In this document: positions 1 to 6,970 of the stretch, in pieces
How positions within the stretch are numbered: the stretch's first letter is position 1
Layout of the letters: each line of letters opens with the position of its first letter
Assembly: GCA_030680835.1 (NCBI GenBank)
Contig: JAUXUD010000060.1
Location: forward strand, 1-64,000
Direction: 5' to 3'
DNA: 64,000 nucleotides
DNA from: Bacteroidota bacterium
GTDB lineage: Bacteria; Bacteroidota; Bacteroidia; UKL13-3
Made by a program: the position numbers and the translations under genes
Notes under the pieces: generated by a model
The model's database searches: none
The model's input: only the letters and a program-made list of their open reading frames with translations
Told to the model about the DNA's origin: nothing

Positions 1-39
1 ATTCAGGATTTGATCTATGAAGCCATAAAGAAAAAGTAA
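1..39 (+). CDS. C-terminal end of an unidentified protein (partial)
   Basis: The first 13 codons of the window form an open frame ending in TAA at 37-39, reading IQDLIYEAIKKK. The lysine-rich helical tail looks like the end of a gene that begins before the window. It is too short to assign a family. It could also be a chance frame, since only 12 residues are visible. Confidence 0.4.
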   Translation: MQDLIYEAIKKK

Positions 40-136
40 TTAGTTTTCGGTTATGCTGGCTATTTTACCCAGCTTTAGAGCAGGGTCAAAAAAATATTGC
101 AAAATGTGCAACTATTGTGCAAATCTTTATTTTCTT

Positions 137-167
137 TTTGGAAAAGAGATATTTACGATTATATTTG
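137..167 (+). promoter_or_regulatory. Bacteroidota-type promoter of the RRM gene
   Basis: TTTG at 137-140 is followed after 19 nt by TATATTTG at 160-167. This matches the TTTG / TAnnTTTG pattern used by the Bacteroidota primary sigma factor. The implied transcript starts near 173, a short distance before the ATG at 190, which supports that start over the in-frame ATG at 97. Confidence 0.7.
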
Positions 168-189
168 TACTTCTTATTTCTATATATTC

Positions 190-501
190 ATGAATATTTA
201 CATCGGAAACCTAAACTGGACCGCAACTGATGATGAGTTGCGCTCACTGTTTTCTCAATTTGGCGAAGTTACTTCAATTAACATCGTAAATGACAAATTC
301 ACTGGCCGTAGCAAAGGTTTTGGCTTTGTTGAAATGCCAGACAATGCTAGCGCACAAAGTGCTATTAACTCTCTAAACGGTCAGTCTTTTAAAGACAGAA
401 ACATTACCGTTAACGAAGCGCGTCCACGCGAAGAAAGACCTAACCGCGAGAGAAGGTCTTACAACGACAGAGGCGACAGCAACAACAGAAGATCTTATTA
501 A
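190..501 (+). CDS. Single-RRM RNA-binding protein (glycine/arginine-tailed, cold-shock-like)
   Basis: This is a 103-residue protein with one RNA recognition motif. RNP2 is IYIGNL at residues 3-8 and RNP1 is RSKGFGFVEM at about 39-48. After the RRM (about 1-75) comes a short basic, Arg/Asn-rich disordered tail. Proteins of this type in bacteria bind single-stranded RNA and are often induced by cold. I start at 190 because the family begins with M-N-I-Y-I-G-N-L and because a promoter -7 box lies at 160-167, which would sit inside the coding region if the upstream in-frame ATG at 97 were used. It is monocistronic, with a strong terminator directly downstream. The family is certain; the precise RNA target is unknown. 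Confidence 0.93.
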   Translation: MNIYIGNLNWTATDDELRSLFSQFGEVTSINIVNDKFTGRSKGFGFVEMPDNASAQSAINSLNGQSFKDRNITVNEARPREERPNRERRSYNDRGDSNNRRSY

Positions 502-530
502 TATTATTTCTAAGACCCTTAAACGCTTTC

Positions 531-567
531 AAAAAAGCCGTTTCAATTTTTTTGAAACGGCTTTTTT
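531..567 (+). terminator. Intrinsic terminator after the RRM gene
   Basis: A perfect 16-bp stem (531-546 with 552-567) has a 5-nt T loop. The stem starts in A6 and ends in T6, so the U-run is built into its 3' arm. The A/T symmetry allows it to work in both directions. Confidence 0.9.
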
Positions 568-685
568 ATTTGACAGGCATATAAAAAATTTATTTTTTTT
601 GGGTGACTTAAATCAGAATTTATAGAAACTAATGTCAATTTTACATTAAAGATAAATAGTCATCTTCGCCGAAAGTTTTATAGAA

Positions 686-1075
686 GTGTTCGTAAAAGCA
701 AAGCCAACTATTTCATTATTTATTAGTTTGTGGTTGGTTATCATGTTCCATGAAATAATTCCTCATTATCACCCTGAGGGCGATGCTCTGAAAGTAAGTA
801 TATTAACAGGGAAAGATGAAAAAAGCAATGAAGAAAAAAGTGATGAAAATGGAATTTTAGATAATCTGGAAATTGTTCTCAGCAAACCTCAAAGTACCCT
901 AAACCCTTTTTTTACTTATTTAAGCAATTATTTATCTAACGGATTAGCGGATATTAATTTTTTTTATTTTCCTGATTTAATTGCTTACCTCAAATATTTC
1001 AGCACAAAGTCCCCGCCTAATTATTTAAGTGTTTATAAGGTTTCACACTTAAGGGCACCTCCTTCATTATTGTAA
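686..1075 (+). CDS. Small exported hypothetical protein with His-rich motif
   Basis: A 129-residue protein with a GTG start. It has a hydrophobic N-terminus (residues about 8-24) followed by a metal-ligand-like motif, FHEIIPHYHPE, then a charged E/K/D stretch and a C-terminal tail ending in APPSLL. The layout (signal peptide, His cluster, short tail with a Pro-Pro motif) resembles small periplasmic proteins found beside metal-handling genes in Bacteroidota, but I do not recognise a named family. It lies 66 nt before an ethylbenzene-dehydrogenase-like lipoprotein on the same strand and probably shares its transcript. A role in metal or haem handling is only inferred. Confidence 0.6.
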   Translation: MFVKAKPTISLFISLWLVIMFHEIIPHYHPEGDALKVSILTGKDEKSNEEKSDENGILDNLEIVLSKPQSTLNPFFTYLSNYLSNGLADINFFYFPDLIAYLKYFSTKSPPNYLSVYKVSHLRAPPSLL

Positions 1076-1141
1076 AACGAGCACATGGTGTTCAGTATTT
1101 ATAATAATAATTTTAATAATAATTTTAATAATAATAATAGA

Positions 1142-2338
1142 ATGAAAAGTAAAAATATTTTATTTTTAGCAATCGTATTTGCTATAGTTTCGATGATAGG
1201 TATTGCCTGTAAAAAGGAAGAAAAAGCGGTAACTGTTGATCCCCCTGCCGGACCAATAACCAGTACCACAGAATTAACCTCACTTAAGGTTACTACTGCA
1301 CCCACTCTTGATGGCAGTATAGATGCAGCATGGAATAGCTGTAATAAATTAACCGGTTCGGCTTCTGTTCCCAATGTTACAGATTTCGCATTCTTTACAG
1401 GTGAGTCGTACAGTTTTACCATGCGTTCCATGTATGATGCAACAAACATGTATTTTTTAATTGAATATCAGGATCCAAAAGAAAGTATTGATCGCGAATC
1501 ATGGTATTTTAATTCCACTACAAAGCTTTGGAAACAGCAAAACAAATATGCCACGTCGGCAACAGATAAATTTTATGAAGATAAATTTGCTTTTATGTGG
1601 CCAACCAATACCGTAACTGCAGAATATAACAACAATACCTGTTTTTCTACCTGCCATGGCGTGAATCAAACGCTTGGATATACCACAAGTACAAAGCACT
1701 ATGCCGCAACCGGAGAAATATTGGATTTATGGCATTGGAAAAGAGTACGTACAGGCGCTAACAATCAGGTTGATGATCAAAAATGTATTTCCATTGCAGA
1801 TGTAAATAATCCATCAACAACCGAAAAAGGTGAAGGAGGCAGAGGATCAGATGCCAAAACTGCCGGTGGTTATTCCGACAATAAGCAATCACTAACCATT
1901 ACCGGAACCAGTACTTCTGTTTCTGTACCTAAATATGTTATTCCCGGCAAAACCGGATACTCAGTTATTACACAAACCGAAATTGATAATGGAACTGCAA
2001 AACTCATTACGGCAGTTGACGCCAATGGTATTCTCACCTATTCTGGAGGCACAATTGACCCAACAGGAGATGCCGCTTACGAAAGTGGTACCGGGGTAAA
2101 AAGATTTCCAAGCATTGTTAATGCAGGATCATTTGTTGGAAGTCGTGGCGATATTACCTGCTTTGCAAAACATACCGGAACCGGTTGGGTTATTGAGATC
2201 AAACGTGCTTTAACAACAACAGATGTTGTAAATGATGTTCAGTTTGATCCTACCAAAACGTATATGTTTGGATTCGCAATTTTTGAAAATGCCGCCATCG
2301 GACATGGAACAAAAACCAATTTATTGCTGAAGTTTTAA
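1142..2338 (+). CDS. Lipoprotein with ethylbenzene dehydrogenase-type haem-binding domain
   Basis: A 398-residue exported lipoprotein. Residues 1-23 are a signal peptide ending in the lipobox IGIAC. The rest resembles the EB_dh family: an opening block TLDGSIDAAWN, then a strand-rich core with YDATNMYFLIEYQDP and a late FGFAIFENAAIGHGTKTN block. A CxxxCH motif (CFSTCH, about residue 171) may attach or ligate haem; normal cytochrome c sites are CxxCH. I start at the ATG at 1142 because it opens a lipoprotein signal peptide. The upstream in-frame ATG at 1085 would add a low-complexity Asn-rich stretch encoded by AATAATTTT-type repeats (1101-1139), which reads better as untranslated leader. A periplasmic electron-transfer role is inferred. 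Confidence 0.75.
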   Translation: MKSKNILFLAIVFAIVSMIGIACKKEEKAVTVDPPAGPITSTTELTSLKVTTAPTLDGSIDAAWNSCNKLTGSASVPNVTDFAFFTGESYSFTMRSMYDATNMYFLIEYQDPKESIDRESWYFNSTTKLWKQQNKYATSATDKFYEDKFAFMWPTNTVTAEYNNNTCFSTCHGVNQTLGYTTSTKHYAATGEILDLWHWKRVRTGANNQVDDQKCISIADVNNPSTTEKGEGGRGSDAKTAGGYSDNKQSLTITGTSTSVSVPKYVIPGKTGYSVITQTEIDNGTAKLITAVDANGILTYSGGTIDPTGDAAYESGTGVKRFPSIVNAGSFVGSRGDITCFAKHTGTGWVIEIKRALTTTDVVNDVQFDPTKTYMFGFAIFENAAIGHGTKTNLLLKF

Positions 2339-2363
2339 CGCATACGTTCATTTAAGTTTATTA

Positions 2364-2393
2364 AAAGGCTGTTCTTTGGGACAGCCTTTTTTT
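2364..2393 (+). terminator. Intrinsic terminator after the EB_dh-like gene
   Basis: AAAGGCTGT (2364-2372) pairs with ACAGCCTTT (2381-2389), with an 8-nt loop, and the T-run continues to 2393. Confidence 0.85.
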
Positions 2394-2452
2394 ATCAACT
2401 TTATTTGTTTGCCATAAATTGGAACAAAGGGATATTGATATGCAGATACTGG

Positions 2453-3064
2453 CTAAATTACAGTTGCTTTTAATTCAATTTCAGGTTTGGCAAATTCATG
2501 TACATCGTTTCCCTGCAACCATCTGTTTTCGTTATCCGGGGTAAGTATAACCGGCATGCGTTTTTTGTGGTTGTGAATCTCTGCCATTAACGCGTTGGCT
2601 TCGGTGGTGAGCATCGAATAGGTATTGATGATTTCGCCACTGCTTTTGTCTGTCCATTGGCTGTAAATACCCGCAAACGCAAAGGGTTCATCGTTGGGCA
2701 ATGAAATTAAATATTGTTGCTTCTTTTTCCCTTTTGGGTCAAGCCATTGCCATTCATAAAAGCCATCGGCCAAAATCAGGCATCGGTTGCCAATGTTGTT
2801 TTTAAAGGAAGGCAGCTCACAAACGGTTTCAATGCGTGCATTGAGGGTGCTTGCCCGTATGCTGGTGTCTTTTGCCCATACCGGAATTAAGCCCCAGTTG
2901 AATAACTGGATAAGCTGTGGATTCTTGTTGGTGATAACAGGAGTTTTCGGGAAAGTGAATCCGTTGAAACGATCGGCGCTGAGCTGTGCATCTTCAGCAG
3001 CTTTTGCCTTGAACCGTTTCTCCAGCGTTTGAGCGTCCTTGCTTTGTTTTGAATGAAAACACAT
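2453..3064 (-). CDS. SRAP-family DNA-protein crosslink protein (YedK/HMCES-like)
   Basis: A 203-residue SOS-response-associated peptidase domain protein. The family forms a thiazolidine crosslink through Cys2 to abasic sites in single-stranded DNA, shielding them from breakage. Visible marks are Met-Cys at the N-terminus (Cys2 becomes residue 1 after Met removal), NARIET in the middle, the active-site Glu in ADGFYEW, and the His in AEIHNHKKRMPVIL. It is slightly shorter than the usual 220-230 residues. Its ATG overlaps the umuC stop codon (TAATG), so the two are probably translationally coupled. This places abasic-site protection in the same operon as an error-prone polymerase. Confidence 0.92.
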   Translation of the reverse strand: MCFHSKQSKDAQTLEKRFKAKAAEDAQLSADRFNGFTFPKTPVITNKNPQLIQLFNWGLIPVWAKDTSIRASTLNARIETVCELPSFKNNIGNRCLILADGFYEWQWLDPKGKKKQQYLISLPNDEPFAFAGIYSQWTDKSSGEIINTYSMLTTEANALMAEIHNHKKRMPVILTPDNENRWLQGNDVHEFAKPEIELKATVI

Positions 3065-4326
3065 TATGCTTTTACTTTTATTGCTTCCTGAATGCGCGTA
3101 GAATATCGGGGGGAAAGCTTTTCCTGCCTCATTTTCCAGGTTCGCTCCAGATCCTGTGAAGCTAGCTTTATCTTATGGGTTCCCATTCCCTCATTCAGCT
3201 GATCAAGGGTTTCCATTAACTTCCGGTGTTTGGGATTTATATTGTTAAACAGGTTTATCTGATCATAATTTTCCGGACTAAAATCCATCACAATAACTCC
3301 CGCTTTTTTGTATGCATATCCCTTCCTGAATATTTTTTTTAAAGCCAGCGTTGCCTGTTTGCTCAGTTCAATGGCTGAGTTGGTGGGGAAGGGCAATTGC
3401 AGCAGATAGTTTCTGGCATACTGAGGTAAATCCTTTCGGTACCCGTTTGTATGCAGGAAAACCATAAGGGTATTGGCACACGATTTTTGTTTTCTTAACT
3501 TTTCGGCGCAGGTAACCGCAAAGGTGGATACCCTTTCTTTCAAATCATCAAACTCCGTATAATTTTTATCAAAACTGCGCGTGGTGGCAATGTCTTTTTT
3601 ACTGGCGGGTATTTCCATCTCCAGGCATTCGGTTCCCTGTAATTCTTTCTTCAGCCTTAATCCCACAACGCTCATGTGTTTTTTTACCCATTCATCGCTC
3701 AATTGGGTGAATTCGTATGCGGATTTTACACCTATTTTTTCCAGTCGCGCTGCATGCTGATGACCTATGCCCCATACATTGGCAACGGCAAGCCATTTAA
3801 GGGCTTTGATCCGCTTTGCATCGGTATCCATTACGTATACATGCGAAGTTTTATCAGGAAATTTTTTAGCCACCTTATTGGCTGCTTTTGCCAGGGATTT
3901 TGTGGTGGCAAATCCAACACTAACCGGTATGCCTGTACCTTTATAAATGCGGTGCCTGATTTTTCTGCCAATGTCTTCAAAATTAAAATGCGTTTCAAAA
4001 CCTTCAAATTTCAGAAAGGCCTCATCAATGCTGTATACTTCAATTTCGGGGGTAAACTCCGTTAACAGATCCATTACCCGGCTGCTCATATCGCCATACA
4101 AAGCATAATTGGAAGAGAAAACATGGATCTTCTCCTTTTCAAATAGTTCCTTGTGTTCAAATGCCGGCGCCCCCATGGGAATTCCGCATTTTTTGGCCTC
4201 ATTGCTTCTGGCAATTACACAACCATCATTATTGGATAATACCACAATCGGTTTATTTTTCAGTTGGGGTTGAAAAACCCGTTCGCAGGATGCGTAAAAA
4301 TTATTGCAGTCAACTAAAGCAAACAT
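3064..4326 (-). CDS. umuC: Y-family DNA polymerase V catalytic subunit
   Basis: A 420-residue translesion polymerase. It starts with MFALVDCNNFYASCE, where Asp6 is the first metal ligand; the second acidic motif YSIDEAF has Asp101/Glu102. Palm, fingers and thumb are followed by a little-finger domain and a C-terminal UmuC-type extension. I start at 4326, where the family N-terminus begins, not at the upstream in-frame ATG at 4371, which would overlap umuD. It is preceded by umuD with a single nucleotide between them and overlaps the SRAP gene by 1 nt. The product, with processed UmuD, copies damaged templates at the cost of mutation. Confidence 0.95.
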   Translation of the reverse strand: MFALVDCNNFYASCERVFQPQLKNKPIVVLSNNDGCVIARSNEAKKCGIPMGAPAFEHKELFEKEKIHVFSSNYALYGDMSSRVMDLLTEFTPEIEVYSIDEAFLKFEGFETHFNFEDIGRKIRHRIYKGTGIPVSVGFATTKSLAKAANKVAKKFPDKTSHVYVMDTDAKRIKALKWLAVANVWGIGHQHAARLEKIGVKSAYEFTQLSDEWVKKHMSVVGLRLKKELQGTECLEMEIPASKKDIATTRSFDKNYTEFDDLKERVSTFAVTCAEKLRKQKSCANTLMVFLHTNGYRKDLPQYARNYLLQLPFPTNSAIELSKQATLALKKIFRKGYAYKKAGVIVMDFSPENYDQINLFNNINPKHRKLMETLDQLNEGMGTHKIKLASQDLERTWKMRQEKLSPRYSTRIQEAIKVKA

Positions 4327-4327
4327 A

Positions 4328-4777
4328 TTAGTGTTTTTGTATGGAGAACGTAACAATACCCCAGATTTCAAAATCGTTGTATTCGGTAATTTTTGTCGGT
4401 TTGTACTGCATATTCGCCGGCATGAGCCAGATGCCTTCTTTATTCACGCAGAGCCGCTTCAGCACAAACTCCCCATCAATAACGCAAACCGCAATTTTAC
4501 CATCCGAGGGTTCGAGTGATTTGTCAATAATCAGCAAATCTTTATCCGCAATGCCTGCGCCACTCATCGAAACTCCATCGGCAAAAGCAATATGGGTTGT
4601 GGAAGGGTGTTTGATGAGGTATTTATTTAAATCAATGCGTGCATCGGTAAAATCGGCAGCGGGCGATGGAAAGCCGGCGCTGATGCCCGTTTCAATTAAA
4701 GGCAGCTCCAGTTTGGTATCTGCCGAAACGCTGTAGATTTTGAGTGTGCCTTTTGTATGTATCGGTGTAAATTTCAT
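4328..4777 (-). CDS. umuD: UmuD-like S24 self-cleaving subunit of DNA polymerase V
   Basis: A 149-residue LexA/UmuD-type protein. The self-cleavage bond is Ala34-Gly35 (SAGFPSPA). The nucleophile is Ser70 (GVSMSG) and the general base is Lys107 (FVLKRL). The spacings Gly35 to Ser70 (35) and Ser70 to Lys107 (37) equal those of E. coli UmuD (Gly25, Ser60, Lys97), so the protein should be active. It is the first gene of the umuD-umuC-SRAP operon. A TACATTTG -7 box lies only 7 nt before the ATG, implying a very short 5' leader. In family terms the RecA-DNA filament triggers cleavage and activates UmuC. Confidence 0.95.
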   Translation of the reverse strand: MKFTPIHTKGTLKIYSVSADTKLELPLIETGISAGFPSPAADFTDARIDLNKYLIKHPSTTHIAFADGVSMSGAGIADKDLLIIDKSLEPSDGKIAVCVIDGEFVLKRLCVNKEGIWLMPANMQYKPTKITEYNDFEIWGIVTFSIQKH

Positions 4778-4784
4778 CGCACTT

Positions 4785-4837
4785 CAAATGTAAAAAAAGT
4801 ATTGCGCCGAAATTGCTAAATATTCTGGCAAATATTT
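4785..4837 (-). promoter_or_regulatory. umuD promoter with upstream inverted repeat (possible damage-response operator)
   Basis: On the reverse strand TACATTTG (4785-4792) matches TAnnTTTG 7 nt before the umuD ATG. Further upstream, AAATATT (4818-4824) and AATATTT (4831-4837) form a 7-bp inverted repeat with a 6-nt spacer, placed roughly where the -33 element would be. No clear TTTG -33 box is seen. The dyad is a candidate repressor site for the SOS response; the regulator is unknown. Confidence 0.5.
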
Positions 4838-4909
4838 CAGCGGACGCAATTATTTTGCCTAACCGGAAGCCGTAGTAACCAAACCGTAAGAGGTGGGTTT
4901 GCTAAACTG

Positions 4910-4940
4910 TTGGTAGATTCATTCTAAATTAGTACCTTCG
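4910..4940 (+). promoter_or_regulatory. Bacteroidota-type promoter before the inorganic-carbon cluster
   Basis: TTG at 4910-4912 and TACCTTCG at 4933-4940 are 20 nt apart. The -7 element differs from TAnnTTTG at one base. It precedes the small gene at 4966 and could drive the downstream SulP-DabA-DabB genes. Confidence 0.5.
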
Positions 4941-4965
4941 TGTCCGAAATAGAAGCACTTATTTT

Positions 4966-5280
4966 TTGAAAAACGCAATCTTATATATCTTAATTCTTGC
5001 CGTATCATTTGCTTATAGCGGTGAAACTATTGAGTATTTTTCGAAAGCATTCGGAAATGATTCAGCGGCATGGATGGTGGATATTGATTGTGAGAATAAA
5101 AGTTCGGAACAGGAAGATTCCAACGAAGAGAAACCGGGCTATTATCATGATTTGCACCTGAATATCAATTTATATCCGGGTAATAGCTTGCATCCGGGCA
5201 GTTTGGGTTACAGACAAAATCATATCTTCCCTTCGTCCGATTACAGGTCGGAAGTATTCTCGCCTCCTGAAACGCTGTAG
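4966..5280 (+). CDS. Small exported hypothetical protein
   Basis: A 104-residue protein with a TTG start. Residues 1-17 form a signal peptide (MKNAILYILILAVSFAYSG). After it come an acidic segment (ENKSSEQEDSNEEK), a His pair in YYHDLHLN, and a C-terminal SPPETL. The size, the acidic middle and the Pro-Pro C-terminus recall the protein at 686-1075, suggesting two members of one loose class of short periplasmic accessory proteins. It precedes the SulP gene by 108 nt. No named family is recognised. A link to the carbon cluster is only positional. Confidence 0.55.
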   Translation: MKNAILYILILAVSFAYSGETIEYFSKAFGNDSAAWMVDIDCENKSSEQEDSNEEKPGYYHDLHLNINLYPGNSLHPGSLGYRQNHIFPSSDYRSEVFSPPETL

Positions 5281-5366
5281 GATTTTTCATTAAATCAGGG
5301 CTATTGCCCAAAACCATTCACATTTTTTATCATTTTCATGGGTTATAACCTGATACAGGTATAATC

Positions 5367-5384
5367 ATGAATCATAATATTCAT
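5367..5384. promoter_or_regulatory. Inverted repeat before the first SulP gene
   Basis: ATGAAT (5367-5372), six bases, then ATTCAT (5379-5384) form a 6-6-6 dyad ending 4 nt before the SulP ATG. A second short palindrome, GGTTATAACC, lies at 5341-5350. Either may be an operator or an mRNA structure controlling translation; no regulator gene is nearby. Confidence 0.3.
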
Positions 5385-5388
5385 ATCT

Positions 5389-6969
5389 ATGAGTAAACAC
5401 AAAATAGTATTAAAAGGACTAACGTTTAATTATTTAAAAAACGATTTACCGGCAGGGTTGGTTGTTTTTCTGGTGGCAGTCCCACTTTGTTTAGGCATTG
5501 CGCTTGCATCTGGGGCTCCCTTATTTTCAGGTATTATCGCCGGTATTGTGGGAGGTGTTGTTGTATCGTTTGCCAGCGGATCGGCATTGAGTGTAAGCGG
5601 GCCTGCTGCGGGTTTAGCCGCAGTTGTTCTTAGTGCCATTACACAACTTGGAAGCTATGAAGTATTTTTAGTAGCCGTTGTGTTAGCGGGGTTAATACAA
5701 ATTACATTAGGGTATTTGCGGGCAGGTTTTATTGCTCATTATTTCCCATCAAGCGTGATAAAAGGAATGTTGGCTGCCATAGGCATTATTTTAATATTGA
5801 AACAATTGCCTCATGCTTTGGGAAACGATAAAGATATCGAAGGGGACTTCAATTTTATTCAGTCGGACGGACGGAATACATTTTCAGAAATTTTAGACAC
5901 GATTAATTTTATTCATCCCGGGGCCTTAATTATAGCCGTTGTATCTTTATTGATATTAATTATTTGGGAGCGACCGGTTCTGCAAAAGTTTAGCTTTTTT
6001 AAAATTGTTCCGGGTGCATTACTGGTGGTAATTTTAGGAATTATAATTAACGAATGGTTTAAAAAATTCAATCCTGATTTATACTTATCGGGTATAAAAC
6101 TGGTACAGTTGCCGGTTGCAAGTTCGCCAAAGGGATTTATTCAGCAGTTTACTTTACCTGATTTTTCGGCACTCGCCAATTACCAGGTTTATGTAGTTGC
6201 TTTAACCATTGCGGTAATTGCCAGCCTGGAAACTTTACTAAGCATTGAAGCTGCTGATAAGCTCGATCCATACAAACGTGTTACACCCACAACACGCGAA
6301 TTAAAAGCACAGGGGCTGGGCAATCTCATTTCGGGTTTGATTGGAGGTTTGCCTTTAACTGCCGTTATTGTGAGGAGCTCTGCCAATATCAATGCAGGCG
6401 CAAAAACAAAGCTATCAGCCATTATTCATGGGGTTCTGTTATTGATTAGTGCCATCGGTCTGGCATCTGTACTGAATAAAATTCCTTTGGCATGTTTGGC
6501 CGCATTGCTCTTAATGGTAGGTTATAAGCTTGCAAAAATTTCACTTTTTAAATCCATGTATAAACTGGGCTGGGAACAGTTTCTGCCTTTTATTGTAACC
6601 ATCATTGCAATCCAGCTGTCTGATTTATTAAAAGGAATTGCAATCGGAACGGTAGTTTCGTCATTCTATATATTAAGAAACAATTATCGGAGGGCTTACT
6701 TTTTTCATGAGATTGACCACTTCGACGGTAAAATGATCACGATACAGCTTTCTGAAGATGTAAGCTTTCTGAACAAAGGAAGTATCGCACGGGCACTGGA
6801 TCGTTTACCTGAAAATTCTAATGTATTGATTGACGGAAGCAAATCACAAAATATCGACATGGATGTGCTTGAAATAATTCATGATTTCAAAAACAATACA
6901 GCAGCGTTAAAAAAAGTTAATATTGCCTTAAAGAGTATTCCTGATTTCGTGGGATTATCAGGACATTAA
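5389..6969 (+). CDS. SulP/SLC26-family anion transporter
   Basis: A 526-residue inner-membrane transporter. The N-terminus carries the SulP signature region (NDLPAGLVVFLVAVPLCLGI, GAPLFSGIIAGIVGG, SVSGPAAGL), followed by about 12 membrane segments to about residue 420. A short cytoplasmic C-terminal segment from about residue 440 (ITIQLSEDVSFLNKGS, NVLIDGS) is STAS-like. Members of this branch carry bicarbonate or sulfate with Na+ or H+. The gene ends 1 nt before dabA, and a second SulP with a carbonic anhydrase lies downstream. Bicarbonate is therefore the likeliest substrate, by context only. Confidence 0.88.
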   Translation: MSKHKIVLKGLTFNYLKNDLPAGLVVFLVAVPLCLGIALASGAPLFSGIIAGIVGGVVVSFASGSALSVSGPAAGLAAVVLSAITQLGSYEVFLVAVVLAGLIQITLGYLRAGFIAHYFPSSVIKGMLAAIGIILILKQLPHALGNDKDIEGDFNFIQSDGRNTFSEILDTINFIHPGALIIAVVSLLILIIWERPVLQKFSFFKIVPGALLVVILGIIINEWFKKFNPDLYLSGIKLVQLPVASSPKGFIQQFTLPDFSALANYQVYVVALTIAVIASLETLLSIEAADKLDPYKRVTPTTRELKAQGLGNLISGLIGGLPLTAVIVRSSANINAGAKTKLSAIIHGVLLLISAIGLASVLNKIPLACLAALLLMVGYKLAKISLFKSMYKLGWEQFLPFIVTIIAIQLSDLLKGIAIGTVVSSFYILRNNYRRAYFFHEIDHFDGKMITIQLSEDVSFLNKGSIARALDRLPENSNVLIDGSKSQNIDMDVLEIIHDFKNNTAALKKVNIALKSIPDFVGLSGH

Positions 6970-6970
6970 G

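Noticed and set aside
4304-4736. Forward-strand frames inside the umuDC operon.
   Set aside because: Antisense to strongly supported genes with intact catalytic motifs.
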